Origin: Arachis hypogaea
Lineage: Eukaryota > Streptophyta > Magnoliopsida > Fabales > Fabaceae
Assembly: GCF_003086295.3 (NCBI RefSeq)
Contig: NC_092044.1
Location: 8,706,843 to 8,770,842 of the forward strand
DNA: 64,000 bases
Direction: 5' to 3'
The position numbers were made by a program, and so were the translations under genes. The notes under the pieces were generated by a model. The model saw only the letters and a list, made by a program, of their open reading frames with translations, ran no database searches and was not told where the DNA came from. How positions within the stretch are numbered: position 1 is the stretch's first letter; each line of letters starts with the position of its first letter. This document shows positions 11,501 through 22,520 of the stretch, in pieces.

Positions 11501-14170
11501 TCACTTTATAAGCATATCTTTTAACTACATAAAACGATTCCGCTGCATATCTTCATAAAAATTCTTGTAATTTTCATTCGAAAAAATTTGTTTTAACATT
11601 TGAATTTGGAAAGAATTGTGGGGTGAGTATATAACTATTAAAAAGATGTTGGATATCAATGTGACTTAAGTAATTCATGGGATAAACAAAGTAGTTGATC
11701 TGATGGCATGGTAGAATTCTGCGATTACATGTATGACTCTTTTGAACGTGTTAAAAGAAATGTTAATACAACCCAAATGTTTAAAATGTTGTGAAACCTC
11801 GTATGCATGGAATTCATAACTCTGTCTATGTAAAACTTTGTTGCAGAAGTTTTTACATAGCCGGTTCCAAGTCCGGATAAAAGAGAAGGATGGATGATGG
11901 TAAACATGGCTTTTATAATCTTGAAAAGATCGAGATATGACATACTTGGATCCAATTTGAAAAAAGAATGATATACGTTTGTTTTTATGATGAATGATGG
12001 TAAACATGACTTTTATGATCTTTTAAAGATCGAGATATGACATACTTGGACCCAATTTGAAAAAAAGATGATATAGGTTTGCTTTTATGATGGATGATGG
12101 TAAACATGGCTTTTATGATCTTGAAAAGATGGAGATACATTTGCTTATGATGAATGATGGTAAACATGACTTTTATGATCTTGAAAAGATCGAGATACCA
12201 CATACTTGGACCCAATTTGAAAAAAAGATTATATATGTTTGCTTTTATGATGAATGATGGTAAACATAGCTTTTTATGATCTTGAAAAGATCTAGATATG
12301 ATATACTTGGACCCAATTTTAAAAAAGGATAATATACAATTGCTTTTATGATGAATGATGGTAAATATAGCTTTTTATGATCTTGAAAAGATTGATATGA
12401 CATTTTTGGACCCAATTTGAAATAAAGGATGATATCTGTTTGCTTTTATGATATGAGAAAAAAGGAGACATAATCTACTTAACCCAAAAATTAAAATTGT
12501 CGGTTGGATGACATGTGGCTTTTATAAACGAAAAAGATGGAAATACAATTTAGTTGACCTTAGAATCTGAAATAGATGGTGTTAGCTTCTTTTGTTTGAG
12601 AGGATGGTGATATCTATACTTGACCCTAAAATTTATAATGTTATGATATTATGTACTGAATTTATGGTGGCGGTGGGAATAGATTAGGGGGGCTTGAATA
12701 TGGGAAGCATGTTAGCGTGTTACAATGACAAAGGGTTTAAGGGCTGATTTAATGCAAATCTATGATTGTGAAGGGAATACTGCAAACTGCAGTATAAAGG
12801 AGTAGGAGGAATTCCTTTGGTGTAGACAATCTTTAGAGATTGATGTGTGATTATCAAATGGAAGACACTGAAGCTTGGATAAGCATATCTTCTAACTACA
12901 TAAAACAAGTCTTGTGCACCTATCCAGTTTAGCTTCTTGAAAACCCAATACTGAAGGCATCTTGAGGTTGGTGCAGTGTTTGACTTTGACCCATGATTTT
13001 TTTAACAGCTTGACTGTAGAAAAATATGGTTTGACTAATATACTTTGGTCATGATTTCGCATTGTTCATCAACTGAACATATTAAATAAAAATGTTTTGC
13101 TCCTTGAAAAATTGTTTCAACATTTGAATTTAGAAAATAATTGTGGAGTGGGTATGTAACTACTAGAAAAATGTTGGAGGCTAGAGTCATTTGTGGATAA
13201 ACAAATTAGTTTTATCTTATGGGCATGGTTTAGGGATTAGGATTTAGGCTTTGTTGTTGTTGTTGTTGTTGTTTGTATGAGCATGGTAAAACCGTGGGAT
13301 TATGTTCATGACTCTTTTGAACATGTTAAAAGAAATGCTATACACCTATATGTTTGAGATGTTATGAAGCATGGTATGCATGCCATTCGTAACTCTTCCT
13401 ATATACAACTTTGTTGCAAAGGTTTTTACATAGTCGGTTTTGAGTCTGGATAAAGAGAAGGATCAATGATGGTAATCAACTAATCATAGTTAAAGATTGA
13501 TATATAATATACTTGGATCCAATTTGAAATAAAGATGGTATAGGTTACTTTTATGATATGAGAAGATGATATAATGTACTTGACTCAATTTAAAGGTGGT
13601 ATGATGTACTTGACCTAATTTGATCTTAAAAGATAGCTTTTATGATCTGAAAAATTTGAGATTACATACTTGACCCAATTTGAAGTAAAGAATTGTATAC
13701 ATTGCTTTTATGAATTGAAAAGTTAGTGGCATGACGTATTTGATCCAAAATTTGACATGATGTAGTTGACCCAATTTGATTTGAGTAGATAGCTCTTATG
13801 ATCCGAAAAAATTGAGATATTGCATACTTGATCAAATTTGAAATAAAGGAATGGTATACATTACTTTAATCATTTGAGAAGTTGATGGAATGATATACTC
13901 TCTACCTAAAAGTTGAAATGGTCTATTAGATACATGTATTGCTTTTATAATCAACAAAAGGTGGAAATACAATCTAGTTGATTATGGGGGAGTGAACATG
14001 GAAAGCATGTTAGGGTGCCACAATGGCGGTTTAGGAATTGTTTTTTATGCAAATATATGGTTGGAATGGAATACTGCAATTTGCAGTATAGAAGAGTAGG
14101 AGGAATTGGTTTTGGTGTAGACAATCTTTAGAGAGTGATGTATATTTAATTATCAAGTGGAAGACACTGA
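11500..14170. repeat. Tandem duplication of a roughly 1.3-1.4-kb unit
   Basis: Two diverged direct copies, about 11500-12880 and 12885-14170. Paired landmarks are AAGCATATCTTTTAACTACATAAAAC (11509) with its counterpart near 12884, GACTCTTTTGAACGTGTTAAAAG (11736) with 13309, TTTTTACATAGCCGG (11851) with 13423, and TAGACAATCTTTAGAGA (12823) with 14120. The short ACATAGCCGGTTC...GATAAA segments resemble the 5' start of the RTE LINE at 37.1 kb. Copy B also carries a (TTG)n run near 13250, so LINE-derived pieces may be embedded. No gene is recognised. Confidence 0.7.
11891..12470. repeat. 100-bp-period tandem repeat array
   Basis: The motif GATGGTAAACATG recurs with TAAACATG/TAAATATAG beginning at 11901, 12001, 12101, 12161, 12261 and 12362. 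Spacings are therefore 100, 100, 60, 100 and 101 bp, the 60-bp step being a deleted unit. Each unit also carries TTTTATGATCTTGAAAAGAT and ACTTGGACCCAATTTGAAA. Minus-strand open frames here are repeats of this unit, not genes. More degenerate versions occur in the second large copy (about 13480-13900). Confidence 0.85.
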
Positions 14171-14499
14171 AAGAAGTCATGAGTATAGACTATTGATGAT
14201 TAAAAGCTTGACAAATATTATATTATGAAATGGTTAGGTTGGGTAAGCAAAATTGTATAGACTACTGCTGATTAAAAGCTTGACTAGTTGAGGTGTTTTT
14301 GTACATCCCTTTGGTGGTGCCAAGAAACCATGTACAAAACTAAAGTTCCCAGATCTGTTGGAAATGGAACTTTAGATTCAGGAATCTCATCCATTCAGCC
14401 CTCATCAAGAAATATATTGAAAAACCAATACAGATACTTGGAAAATAAAACAATGATGAAGTATTTTCCATCATCTGAAATTCTGAATAAGCAAATCCA

Positions 14500-15225
14500 A
14501 AGGTGGCTTCATTCTGAATTGGCAAGATAATATTGTTATCAGCTGGCTCAAAGTGTTGGCTTCTATTTTGAAGATCTAATTAGTGTCTGCATAGAAAAAA
14601 TATCAGGCCATGAGATAGAATCTAGTATCTCAACTGATATTATTTTGAATGTCAGGTTTTAAAGTGAGATTAGACATCCTAGAAAAGCCCTTAGGAATTT
14701 TGCCAGTGAATGAATTTAAAGATAAACTTACATTTACCAGGCTAATACAATTGGTAATGCTAGGAGGGATGGATCCATGTCAATGGTTGAAGTTCAAGAT
14801 TAGAAACTTCAAATTATGAAGCACATCAATGTGTCTAGAGGAATTTCACCTGATTCAAATGAAATATTTCCAGTCAAGTGTTTTTCAAATGAAGGGTTCC
14901 ATTCAAGAAGTTAATTCCTAATCCGAATACTGCAATCTTTTCAAGTTTCCTAACTCAGGAGGAATTGGACCTAAGAGAGAATTCTCAAAGAGACTAAGCT
15001 TAGTGAGTTGAGTGCAATGACTTAAACTGATAAGGAATATGGCCAGTAAATGAATTTGAAGTATCAAGAACCTGAAAGCTTGAAGAAGGATCACATTGAA
15101 TGCCAGATCAATTGCAGGTGTTTCATTTGGGTCAAGGGTAATGGAGTCCCCTAAGCTTTTCAAGGATTTAATTTCAACCTCCAAGAACCCAGTATTATTA
15201 TCTACATACGAAAATATGGATATGA
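14500..15225 (-). pseudogene. FLS2-like LRR receptor kinase ectodomain fragment
   Basis: Translated on the minus strand, 15220 to about 14900 gives an FLS2-type N-terminal LRR head (EVEIKSLKS, SITLDPNETP). After an internal deletion it continues with a repeat LSHCTQLTKLSLFENS, LGPIPPELGNLKRLQ. A one-base frameshift near 14925 follows, then LGINFLNGTL. Further down, with stops, come [37 protein letters not shown] and increasingly degraded repeats to about 14500. FLS2 is the plasma-membrane flagellin receptor. Transmembrane and kinase parts are not found. The xxLxLxxNxLxGxIP spacing is clear; the FLS2 assignment (rather than another LRR-XII kinase) is from remembered similarity. Confidence 0.65.
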
Positions 15226-15419
15226 CAATGATCAAACTAATTCTAGGAATAAACAACATCATTAGAGGAATATTGTTAAGAATGTTTAGTTGCTGGTTGG
15301 TGATATAAAATGTGAAGTAAATGAAGCCTATTATATATACACTTTGATCATTCGATTTATGAAGTTTAAAGTGGACATGCATTGGTGAATTTTGTGAGAG
15401 TGTGGACCCACACAATATA

Positions 15420-16030
15420 CAGCAAAGTCAATTACTTTGAGTCATTGGCAGAAATGTGAGTATAAGGACAAAAATCCATGACTCTTCGGTTTTTAATCAA
15501 GTTTATTTTCAGTCAATTACATGCCTAAAACTAAAAGTGCCTAAATTGGAAGCATATGCTAATCTAATTGTATTCGTTTTTTTATTTCTTTTTCACATCA
15601 ACAATTTGAACTTTCTTCTAATTCCCAACCTTCATCATTATATTGAGTAATTACTCCTATCTGTGGGTTTGCTGGCCACAATCTCCTTTTTATAAAAATT
15701 TAGAGTAACCACTAATTTAATTATTAATTTAGTATATTTATAACAAGTGTGAGAAGATATTTATCTTTGTTTATATTATTTCAAGTTTATTAAAAACTTA
15801 ATCATTATATTATTTGTAATTTTATGTTAGATTTTTTTAAGATTTTTTAATTTTAATTTAAACTTAATTTTTTATTTTTTATTTTATTAATATGTATGAG
15901 ATTTGGAATGATTGAATTTTATATTTGTTTAAAAAATTTGTTTTTTCTTTGGGTAGGGTATGATTGAGTTTTAATAAAATTTTCAACCCGCCAATACGAT
16001 TAGAGTAGTGTCCAAATCCTACCCTATCCT
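15420..16030. other. AT-rich intergenic sequence
   Basis: No gene seen. The stretch ends with GGGTAGGGTATGATTGAG and a CCTATTCATTAACAACCCTA end near 16047 that resembles an hAT MITE terminus, but a matching left TIR was not found. Confidence 0.5.
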
Positions 16031-16290
16031 ATTCATTAACAACCCTAATAATTACTCAAATTAGTCCGCAAAGATTTTAAAAGTGGATATTTTAATTCCC
16101 AAGAAAAATTAATACACAGATCCATCTCTAAGGTTTTACTCCAGCAAACAAATCAATCCCTAGTTTATTTTTTGGCGAATTAATTACCAAAATCAGTCCC
16201 TAAGGATTTTAAAAGCGGACATTTTAGTCCCAAAAAAATTAATACATATCAATTCCTAACATTTATTTTACTTTTACTATATGCCAACAT
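16030..16290. repeat. Paired repeat units, inverted relative to 22130-22330
   Basis: A motif containing AAGATTTTAAAAGTGGA, ATTTTAATTCCCAAGAAAAATTAATAC occurs twice here, near 16060-16115 and 16195-16250. The complement occurs near 22195-22260. The pieces look like the terminal region of a TIR transposon. The element itself is not reconstructed. Confidence 0.5.
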
Positions 16291-16439
16291 TTATTATTAT
16301 TAGCTTAGCTTTGTGTATGTAGAATTGTAGATGATAAAACTAGCATATTGATACACTCTTTTCGTTGAAAACAAGCAAAGTGAATAATGATGATTTGAAA
16401 TTCAAATTAAAATATTTTCTTTTAATACAAATATGTTAA

Positions 16440-16949
16440 TAATATGCAAAAAGGTAAACAAAATGACATGAATTGAAATTGAATAAGAAAGATACATTAA
16501 AATTGAAATAGAAAATAAAAGGGATATATTGAAATTGGATATACTTTTTATCTAATTTCTTGATGCAACAAGAAAGGGACTCTTCAACCTAACTTGTTCA
16601 CACTTCACACCATAGTTTGGGAATTGAATCAAAGGGACTCTTCAACTTTCTACTAAACTTTCCGTATAACAAGAGAAGGACTCACTCAACCTCACTTGTC
16701 CACACCATGATTTCATCATGAAACCAAAACGTGCTTTGGCATCTCTAATCACTCAATACTACGACTATAATAGTTTAGGAGGTGTTTATAACCTCTTATT
16801 AGGTTAAAACAAAGAAAACCCTAAAGTTCACAAACATAAAACCTAATCTAGTAACTAAATAAACAAAAACCAAAATACATCAAAATAAACTAATAATTTT
16901 TAAATAATATTTAATCTCTTCATATTACGAATATTTAAAGTACGTATCA
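16440..16949 (-). repeat. TRIM 3' LTR
   Basis: The left copy in plus coordinates. It contains CTTGATGCAACAAGAAAGGGACTCTTC, ACTTGTCCACACCATG and GTTTATAACCTCTTATTAGG, all matched in the right copy about 810 bp away. Confidence 0.8.
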
Positions 16950-17249
16950 TTCTCCTCTTCTTCAAAAAAGATTCATCCTCAAATTTTGTAGTTGAAAAAA
17001 TAGTATATAAAAGGGGACAAATATAAAGAAGATAATGTTTTGTATTTTTGTATTTTTTTATTTTTTTGGCATTGTATATTTTTTTTAAATATAAAATCAA
17101 CAAAAACGACAAGATAATAATAAAATACAAACAAAAAAGACAAGAACATAAAAAAGGACATGAGAAATACTGGACTTTTTTTTTTAGATACAAAAAGAAC
17201 ATACATAGATTAATAACGATTAATCTAAAACCTGAACTTTAATACCAAA

Positions 17250-17768
17250 TGATACACAAAAACGATAAACAAAATGACATGAATTGAAATTGAATAAGAA
17301 AGATACATTAAAATTGAAACAGAAAATAAAATGGATAGATTGAAATTGGATACAAAGAGAATCACTATATTTTTTATCCAATTTCTTGATGCAACAAGAA
17401 AGGGACTCTTCAACCTAACTTGTTCATACCATAGATTGGGAATTGAATCGAATGGACTTCTCAACCTTCTATCTAATTTTTCGTGCAACAAGAGAATGAC
17501 TTACTCAACCTCACTTGTTCACACCATGGTTTCATCACGAAACAAAAAAGTGCTTTGACACCTCTAATCACTCAATGCTGCGACTACAATAGCTAAATAG
17601 GTATTTATAACCTGTTATAAGGTTAAAACAAAAGAAATCCTAAAACTCACAAACATAAAGTCCAATCTAGTAACTAAATAAACAAAAATAAAAATACATC
17701 AAAATAAATCAATAACTTTTAAATAATATTTAATATTTTCATATTACGATCATTTAAAACACATATCC
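17250..17768 (-). repeat. TRIM 5' LTR
   Basis: The right copy. On the minus strand it ends in ...GTGTATCA two bases before the primer-binding site at 17247-17237. The outer boundary aligns with TGATACGTAC of the other LTR but now reads GGATATGTGT. Confidence 0.8.
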
Positions 17769-17769
17769 T

Positions 17770-18146
17770 ATATTTTTAAAATAAGACATTGTTGGATTCT
17801 TGTTGACAATTTGATATTGATGCATATGGAATTAAGTTGCAATTTTGACACATTTTTTTGTTAACATGATTTTTGCACATGTTATAACTCAAATAAAAAT
17901 AATATGTATGTGCCACATGGATTGTATGTTAAGTTAGTCTAATTATAAAATAGAAATTCATTTAGTTTTTAGAGTTAACTCATAATTTGATGATCAAGTT
18001 GAAATTTTTAAGTGAAAATAGAAAAATAATTTTGAGTATACTTAATTCCTAACTATCATACCAAACTAAGTTATATTAAATACAAAAATATTAAATAATT
18101 TTAATCTTGAATTTCTTGTAGCATAATATCTAATAACTTTATTTAA

Positions 18147-18147
<1 letters not shown>
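17770..18147. other. AT-rich intergenic sequence
   Basis: No gene or structured repeat recognised between the TRIM and the ATT microsatellite. Confidence 0.55.
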
Positions 18148-18225
<78 letters not shown>

Positions 18226-18247
18226 GAGTATATATATATATATATAT
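18148..18247. repeat. (ATT)26 microsatellite followed by (TA)n
   Basis: A perfect ATT trinucleotide run from 18148 to 18225 is followed by GAG and a TA run to about 18247. The MULE TIR begins directly after it. The poly-Ile open frame on the minus strand is an artefact of this repeat. Confidence 0.95.
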
Positions 18248-18827
18248 GGAAAAATAGACAAAAGTACACCCGAATTTTCACACAGTGGACAGATGTACTC
18301 CTCAATTTTTTAATGAGTCATTTGCACATATGAATATAAAACTCCGTTGTTAATTCTACCCTTGTGTGGCCTGAGTAATTTTTTCGGCGGTGGTGGAAGC
18401 TAGGTGACACGGTATTGTGTGATGTAGCCAATTTGAGGTGACACAGTAGAAAATAGAAATATTCATTATGAAATTTATTGCAGTTTTTTTTAAAAAAAGA
18501 AAAAGTTTTACAAGTCTCTTCATTATCTTCATTTTCATATTTCAGTGTTGAATGAAAATATGCCCTGGCAGAGAGTAAGCATATTAAATTTCTGAGCACT
18601 TCGTAGTTCGTTCGTTTTAGTTCGTCGTTTGCGTTACATTCTGAAGGCAAAAATGGTAGGGAAAGAAGCGTGGAAGTCCACACGCAAGCTTGTGCGAAGG
18701 AGGAGAGTTCAGAATCAGACGCCATCAAAAGGTAATGCTTCCTTCCTTCATATGTATCTGTGTTATGATATGAAAATGCATCAATTTGGTTATTCTATAG
18801 TTTGATAGAGAATTCTTCGATAAACAG

Positions 18828-20478
18828 ATGGCAAATCATATAACCTTTGTGTATCATCACAAGAGAAGATTTGAGAGAAACATGAATGAGATTCTGAAAT
18901 ATGTTAGAGGGGAGGTTGCTATGATTCCTAGGGTGAATGTAGAAACTCTGAATACATTTTCTTTGGTGGGGTTATTTAAGGATTTGGCGTATGTCTTGTT
19001 CAAAGATTTTTACTGGGCTGAGAATGGGGTATCGAATGGTTTGCATTTAATTAGGCTTGATAGTAATATAGTCCGAATGTATGAATTTGGTATTGAAAAT
19101 GGAAGAATATGCCATGTTTATTGGGATCATATTGTTGATTTACCTGAGGAAGTTGAAGTGGTAGACGTTGTAGATGATGAGCCATACCCAACTACAGATA
19201 CCGTTGAACAACCTACACGACAAGAAACCCCAAGAAGAAGAAGTAAGATGGCAATCCACAAAAATTCTATCCCGAAAAAGTTGTATGTTAAGAAGGCCAA
19301 TAAGTAAAACAAAATCAACCAAAGATGCAATGAAACTCAGAATCCAGCATCTCCCAATCCTTCTCCTAGAACCCAACCAATGTTACAATCCGAAATCCCA
19401 AACGTCAATCGAAATACGACCCAGCAACAAAGTGCACTTGGATACCACTCCAATGTCTGACTCGTTACCCTTGTTCAAGAGAGTTTACATTTCTTTTGAA
19501 GCATGTAAGAATGGTTTTGTCTTAGGGTGTAAACCTTTCATTGGCCTTGATGGCACATTCTTGAAGGGCTTCTATGGAGGACAGTTACTCACTGCAATAG
19601 GTCAAGATTCGAATAACCAGATTTTTCCAATTGCCTACGCCGTGGTGGATTCAGAAACCAGAGATAACTGGAAATGGTTCTTGGAACATTTACACAATGA
19701 CTTGGGCAACTACAAGTTTCATGATTAGAACTTCATTAGTGACCAACAAAAGGTATGCAATTAGTCATTGTTAAAATGTTTGGAACTTCAATTGTATTAA
19801 TCACTGACATATTAATTGAGCAGGGTCTGATTCCGGCTATGCAACAAGTTATGCTTGGAGTTCATCATTGCTTATGTGTTATGCATATTTGGAACAATTT
19901 CACAAAGAGATGGAAGGACAAACAACTCAAAGGGTGCAGTGTGGGAGTGTTGCCAAGCCACCACGACTCAAGAATTTGAAGCTGCAATGTTGAGACTACA
20001 ACGGATTAATACTGGTGCATAGGAGTATCTGAACAAGCTTGATCTGAAGCAGTGGACAAAGGCTCACTTTAGTGAGTGGCCGAAGGTTGACAACGTTACT
20101 AACAACAACTGGTGAGGTGGTAGGTCATATTAGAATAAACATAATCTGAATTATATGTTACCTTACCACCTGAGTTTATTTTTTTTTCAGAATACTGGAG
20201 AGCCAACACCAGAAGTCAATGTTGTCCAACCTTTATCTAACAATTCTGGTTCAAGTGTTAGGGTTCAGCCAGTAGTCAGCTCTGAGATAATGAATACTAC
20301 AAGTCCTTCTTTGAGAGAAAGGTTCCAGCAATTTATGTCCACACCAGGCCTGACCCGACAACCCATGAGTGGCCCAAGACCCTTACCACTAGCCCCTAGT
20401 ATGAGTGGCCCAAATGCAAGTAGTCCAAGTGCAAAAGGTGGTCTAGGTGCTAAAAGTGGTCCTAAGCCAAAAAAATGA
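18828..20478 (+). pseudogene. MuDR-type MULE transposase, frameshifted and partly deleted
   Basis: A possible short first exon (ATG 18653 to about 18731) precedes an intron; the main frame starts at ATG 18828. The N-terminal part (MANHITFVYHHKRRF to about 19270) is a MUDRA-like leader. After a frameshift near 19270 the MULE transposase domain reads FIGLDGTFLKGFYGG, then QLLTAIGQDSNNQIFP and DNWKWFLEHL, with a stop at 19726-19728. In another frame GLIPAMQQVM, GVHHCLCVMHIWNNF continues the core. Remnants such as LKQWTKAHFS and KVDNVTNNN follow at 20050-20105. The SWIM zinc finger expected before the tail is missing. A Ser/Pro/Gly-rich C-terminal segment (20185-20478) is typical of these proteins. 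Not functional. Confidence 0.83.
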
Positions 20479-21129
20479 CCTTAAACAAAAAAATGTTCCA
20501 AGTGCAAAAGTGGTAAAGGGTGGCTCAGGTGCAAAAGGTGTAACTAGTACACAACCAATAGGTGAAAGAAAATTAGCAAGTGGAACTGGAACAATGGCTA
20601 CAACTCAAAAATAGTTGCTTTGGACAAAGGAGTTTTTTGACTTTGGTATTCTCATTTGGACCTGCAGATTTCTGATTGGAGTTTAAAAAATTGTTGTTAT
20701 CATTTAGGGCTATTGTAATTTAGACATGTACTCCTGTGGTTTGGATTTAGCCGATTAATATTTTGATGCAGACCTCTGTTTTGATGCCTATATGCATAGA
20801 CATGTTTACTATTTTGCAAGTTGGAATTATAGTTTGCTATTTAAGCCTCTGGCTTCATGACTTGTATTTCAGTTTGTTGTTAATGACAGATTATCATAGT
20901 TATGCTTACTTATTGTTCATAATTAATTAGATCTTCAGTTTGTTCTGTTGAACAGGAATTGTACTAGAAATAAAATTGAACCAACCATTTGTATTAATAA
21001 CCTTGAAATAACCATTTGTATTCATATACTGATGGAAATGAAAGTGACAACACAGCCTTCTACTTAGAGGGAATTATAACTACTGATGAAATGTGTTAAT
21101 AAACAAACACAGAATACATATACTTATCC

Positions 21130-21639
21130 CTAAGCATACATACTGCATCCATTTTCTATGCTCTTCAACTTTTGATTAATCCCATCAATTGTCTGCAACA
21201 GCTTCTTAATTTCTTCTTCTACCTTCCAATTGCTTTCTTCTGCAGACCTCCATTTGCTTTCTTCACTCTGCTCCTGAATCCCGCAATCTCTTCCAGCATC
21301 AACAACTTCATCAGCCCAAATGAAATAGTCACACCTCAATTCAACCTTCTGCATCAGGAATTCGACAACAATTTTAGCCATTTTGCAGAAAATTCACAAC
21401 ATTTGTCATCATAAAAAAAATCAGAATTCACATACCTCCCATAATGCACAACGAAGAAACAATCTTCTAGGGTTCCACTCTATAGCAGACTCAAGCACCA
21501 CTACGTCAAGTTCATGCAGGCACTTACCATTGTTGTAGTCGAACTTCTTCTTCTTCCTATTTTTTGGCGCAGAAGATGAGCCATCGCAACCACTAGCACA
21601 AGCATGAGGTATATTCTTCCTTCATTGAGAGTGTGACAT
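21130..21639 (-). pseudogene. GRF-type zinc-finger protein gene within MULE-1
   Basis: Two exons on the minus strand, 21639-21436 and 21348-21130, joined by a GT-AG intron with matching phase. The first exon encodes a basic linker (APKNRKKKKFDY), then KCLHELDVVVLES and EWNPRRLFLRC; the second begins VELRCDYFIWADEV. This is the GRF zinc-finger pattern (C..C..NP.R.F..C....C.FF.W.D). The first ligand pair is altered to CLH, and there is an in-frame TGA six codons from the start (21622-21624). A coiled-coil-like, Glu-rich tail follows. GRF fingers bind nucleic acids in other proteins; any role for MULE-1 is unknown. Confidence 0.62.
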
Positions 21640-22129
21640 TTTCATACATTAGAGTTTACAAACCCCTGTTACGACAGAAATGACGAAGATATACAGAGGA
21701 AAATGAAGAGAGTGAAGGAAGATTTTTTTTCCCACCCTGTGTTAGGGTTTTTATGGTTCAAAGGAACTAGAGAAGGAAGAGGATGAATAGTGGTTTCATT
21801 ATTCCCTTTTCTTATATTTATTTCAACAAATTTCATAATGAATATTTCTATTTTCCACTATGTCACCTCAAATTGGCCATATCACACAATACCGTGATAC
21901 CTAGCATTTACCACCGCCGGAAAAATTACTCAGGCCACGAAAGGGTAGAATTGACAACGGAGTTTTATATTCGTGTGTACAAATGACTCATTAAAAAATT
22001 GAGGAGTATATATGTCCACCATGTGAAAATTTGGGTGTACTTTTGTCTATTTTTTCTATATATATATATATACTTTTTTATATTTTTATGCAAAAGTTTC
22101 TTTTTAATAAATATTTGAAAATTTTAGTG

Positions 22130-22335
22130 AGTCATGCCGGAAATGGACGGAAGACTGTTATGTCTAATGAGAAAAATGTTGGGCATTGATCTGTCTATTA
22201 ATTTTTCTTGGGGACTAAAATGTCCATTTTTAAAATCTTTGAGCATTGATTTGAGTAATTATTCTGTCGAAAAATGAACTGAAGACTGATTTATTTATCG
22301 GAGTAAAACCTTAGAGATATTTTTGTGTAAATTTT
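22130..22335. repeat. Repeat unit, inverted copy of 16030-16290
   Basis: Contains ATTAATTTTTCTTGGGGACTAAAATG and AAATCTTTGAGCATTGATTTGAGTAATTATT, the complement of the pair near 16.1 kb. With its partner it brackets the TRIM and MULE-1. This may be coincidence or the remains of a larger interrupted element. Confidence 0.45.
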
Positions 22336-22520
22336 TTTTGTGGACTAAATTTTTTTTCCACTTATTCATCATTGTTTTAATTTTTTCTTTTCCTTCTTCA
22401 TCTTCATATTTTTCCTGGTCACTTGTTCGTCTTCACATTTTCTTTCTTATTTTTACTTCCACTTATTCGTGAATAGTTCTTCAGCTACCACATCAAAGAA
22501 AAATGGGAGAATAACAAATC

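Larger units (their letters stand above)
16440..17768 (-). mobile_element. Miniature LTR retrotransposon (TRIM), complete
   Basis: Two direct LTR copies (16440-16949 and 17250-17768, about 510-520 bp) enclose only about 300 bp. Read on the minus strand the parts are in canonical order. The 5' LTR ends ...GTATCA at 17250. A 2-nt spacer is followed by TGGTATTAAAG, a weakened primer site resembling the initiator-Met type TGGTATCAGAGC. The polypurine tract GAAGAAGAGGAGAA (16963-16950) comes immediately before the 3' LTR start TGATACGTAC at 16949. The internal region has no gag or pol, so replication would depend on a partner element. LTRs have diverged and outer termini have mutated (TA/GG for TG/CA), and no 5-bp target duplication is clear, so the insertion is old. 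Confidence 0.82.
18249..22056. mobile_element. Mutator-like element MULE-1, defective, inserted in a TA repeat
   Basis: About 3.8 kb. Terminal inverted repeats of roughly 230 bp (18249-18480 and 21828-22056) begin GAAAAATAGACAAAAGTACACCC and share AATTTTTTAATGAGTCATTTG, CGGCGGTGGT and TTCATTATGAAATTTATTG. Inside are a MuDR-type transposase remnant on the plus strand and a small GRF zinc-finger gene on the minus strand. They converge, as mudrA and mudrB do in maize MuDR. Both flanks are TATATATA, so the expected 9-bp target duplication is consistent with insertion into a TA microsatellite but cannot be proven. Confidence 0.85.

Noticed and set aside
11675..12215. Minus-strand frames with repeating HVYHH-type peptides
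   Set aside because: Products of the 100-bp tandem repeat.
15096..15308. 70-codon plus-strand frame
   Set aside because: Antisense shadow of the FLS2-like pseudogene.
15960..16047. Possible hAT MITE end (…CATTAACAACCCTA)
   Set aside because: No matching left TIR or 8-bp duplication found upstream.
16979..17558. Several open frames in the TRIM, some resembling a frame in the solo LTR at 6448-6669
   Set aside because: The similarity is due to homologous LTR DNA, not protein conservation; no gag or pol motif.
18066..18305. Open frame with a long isoleucine run
   Set aside because: Reading of the (ATT)26 microsatellite on the minus strand.
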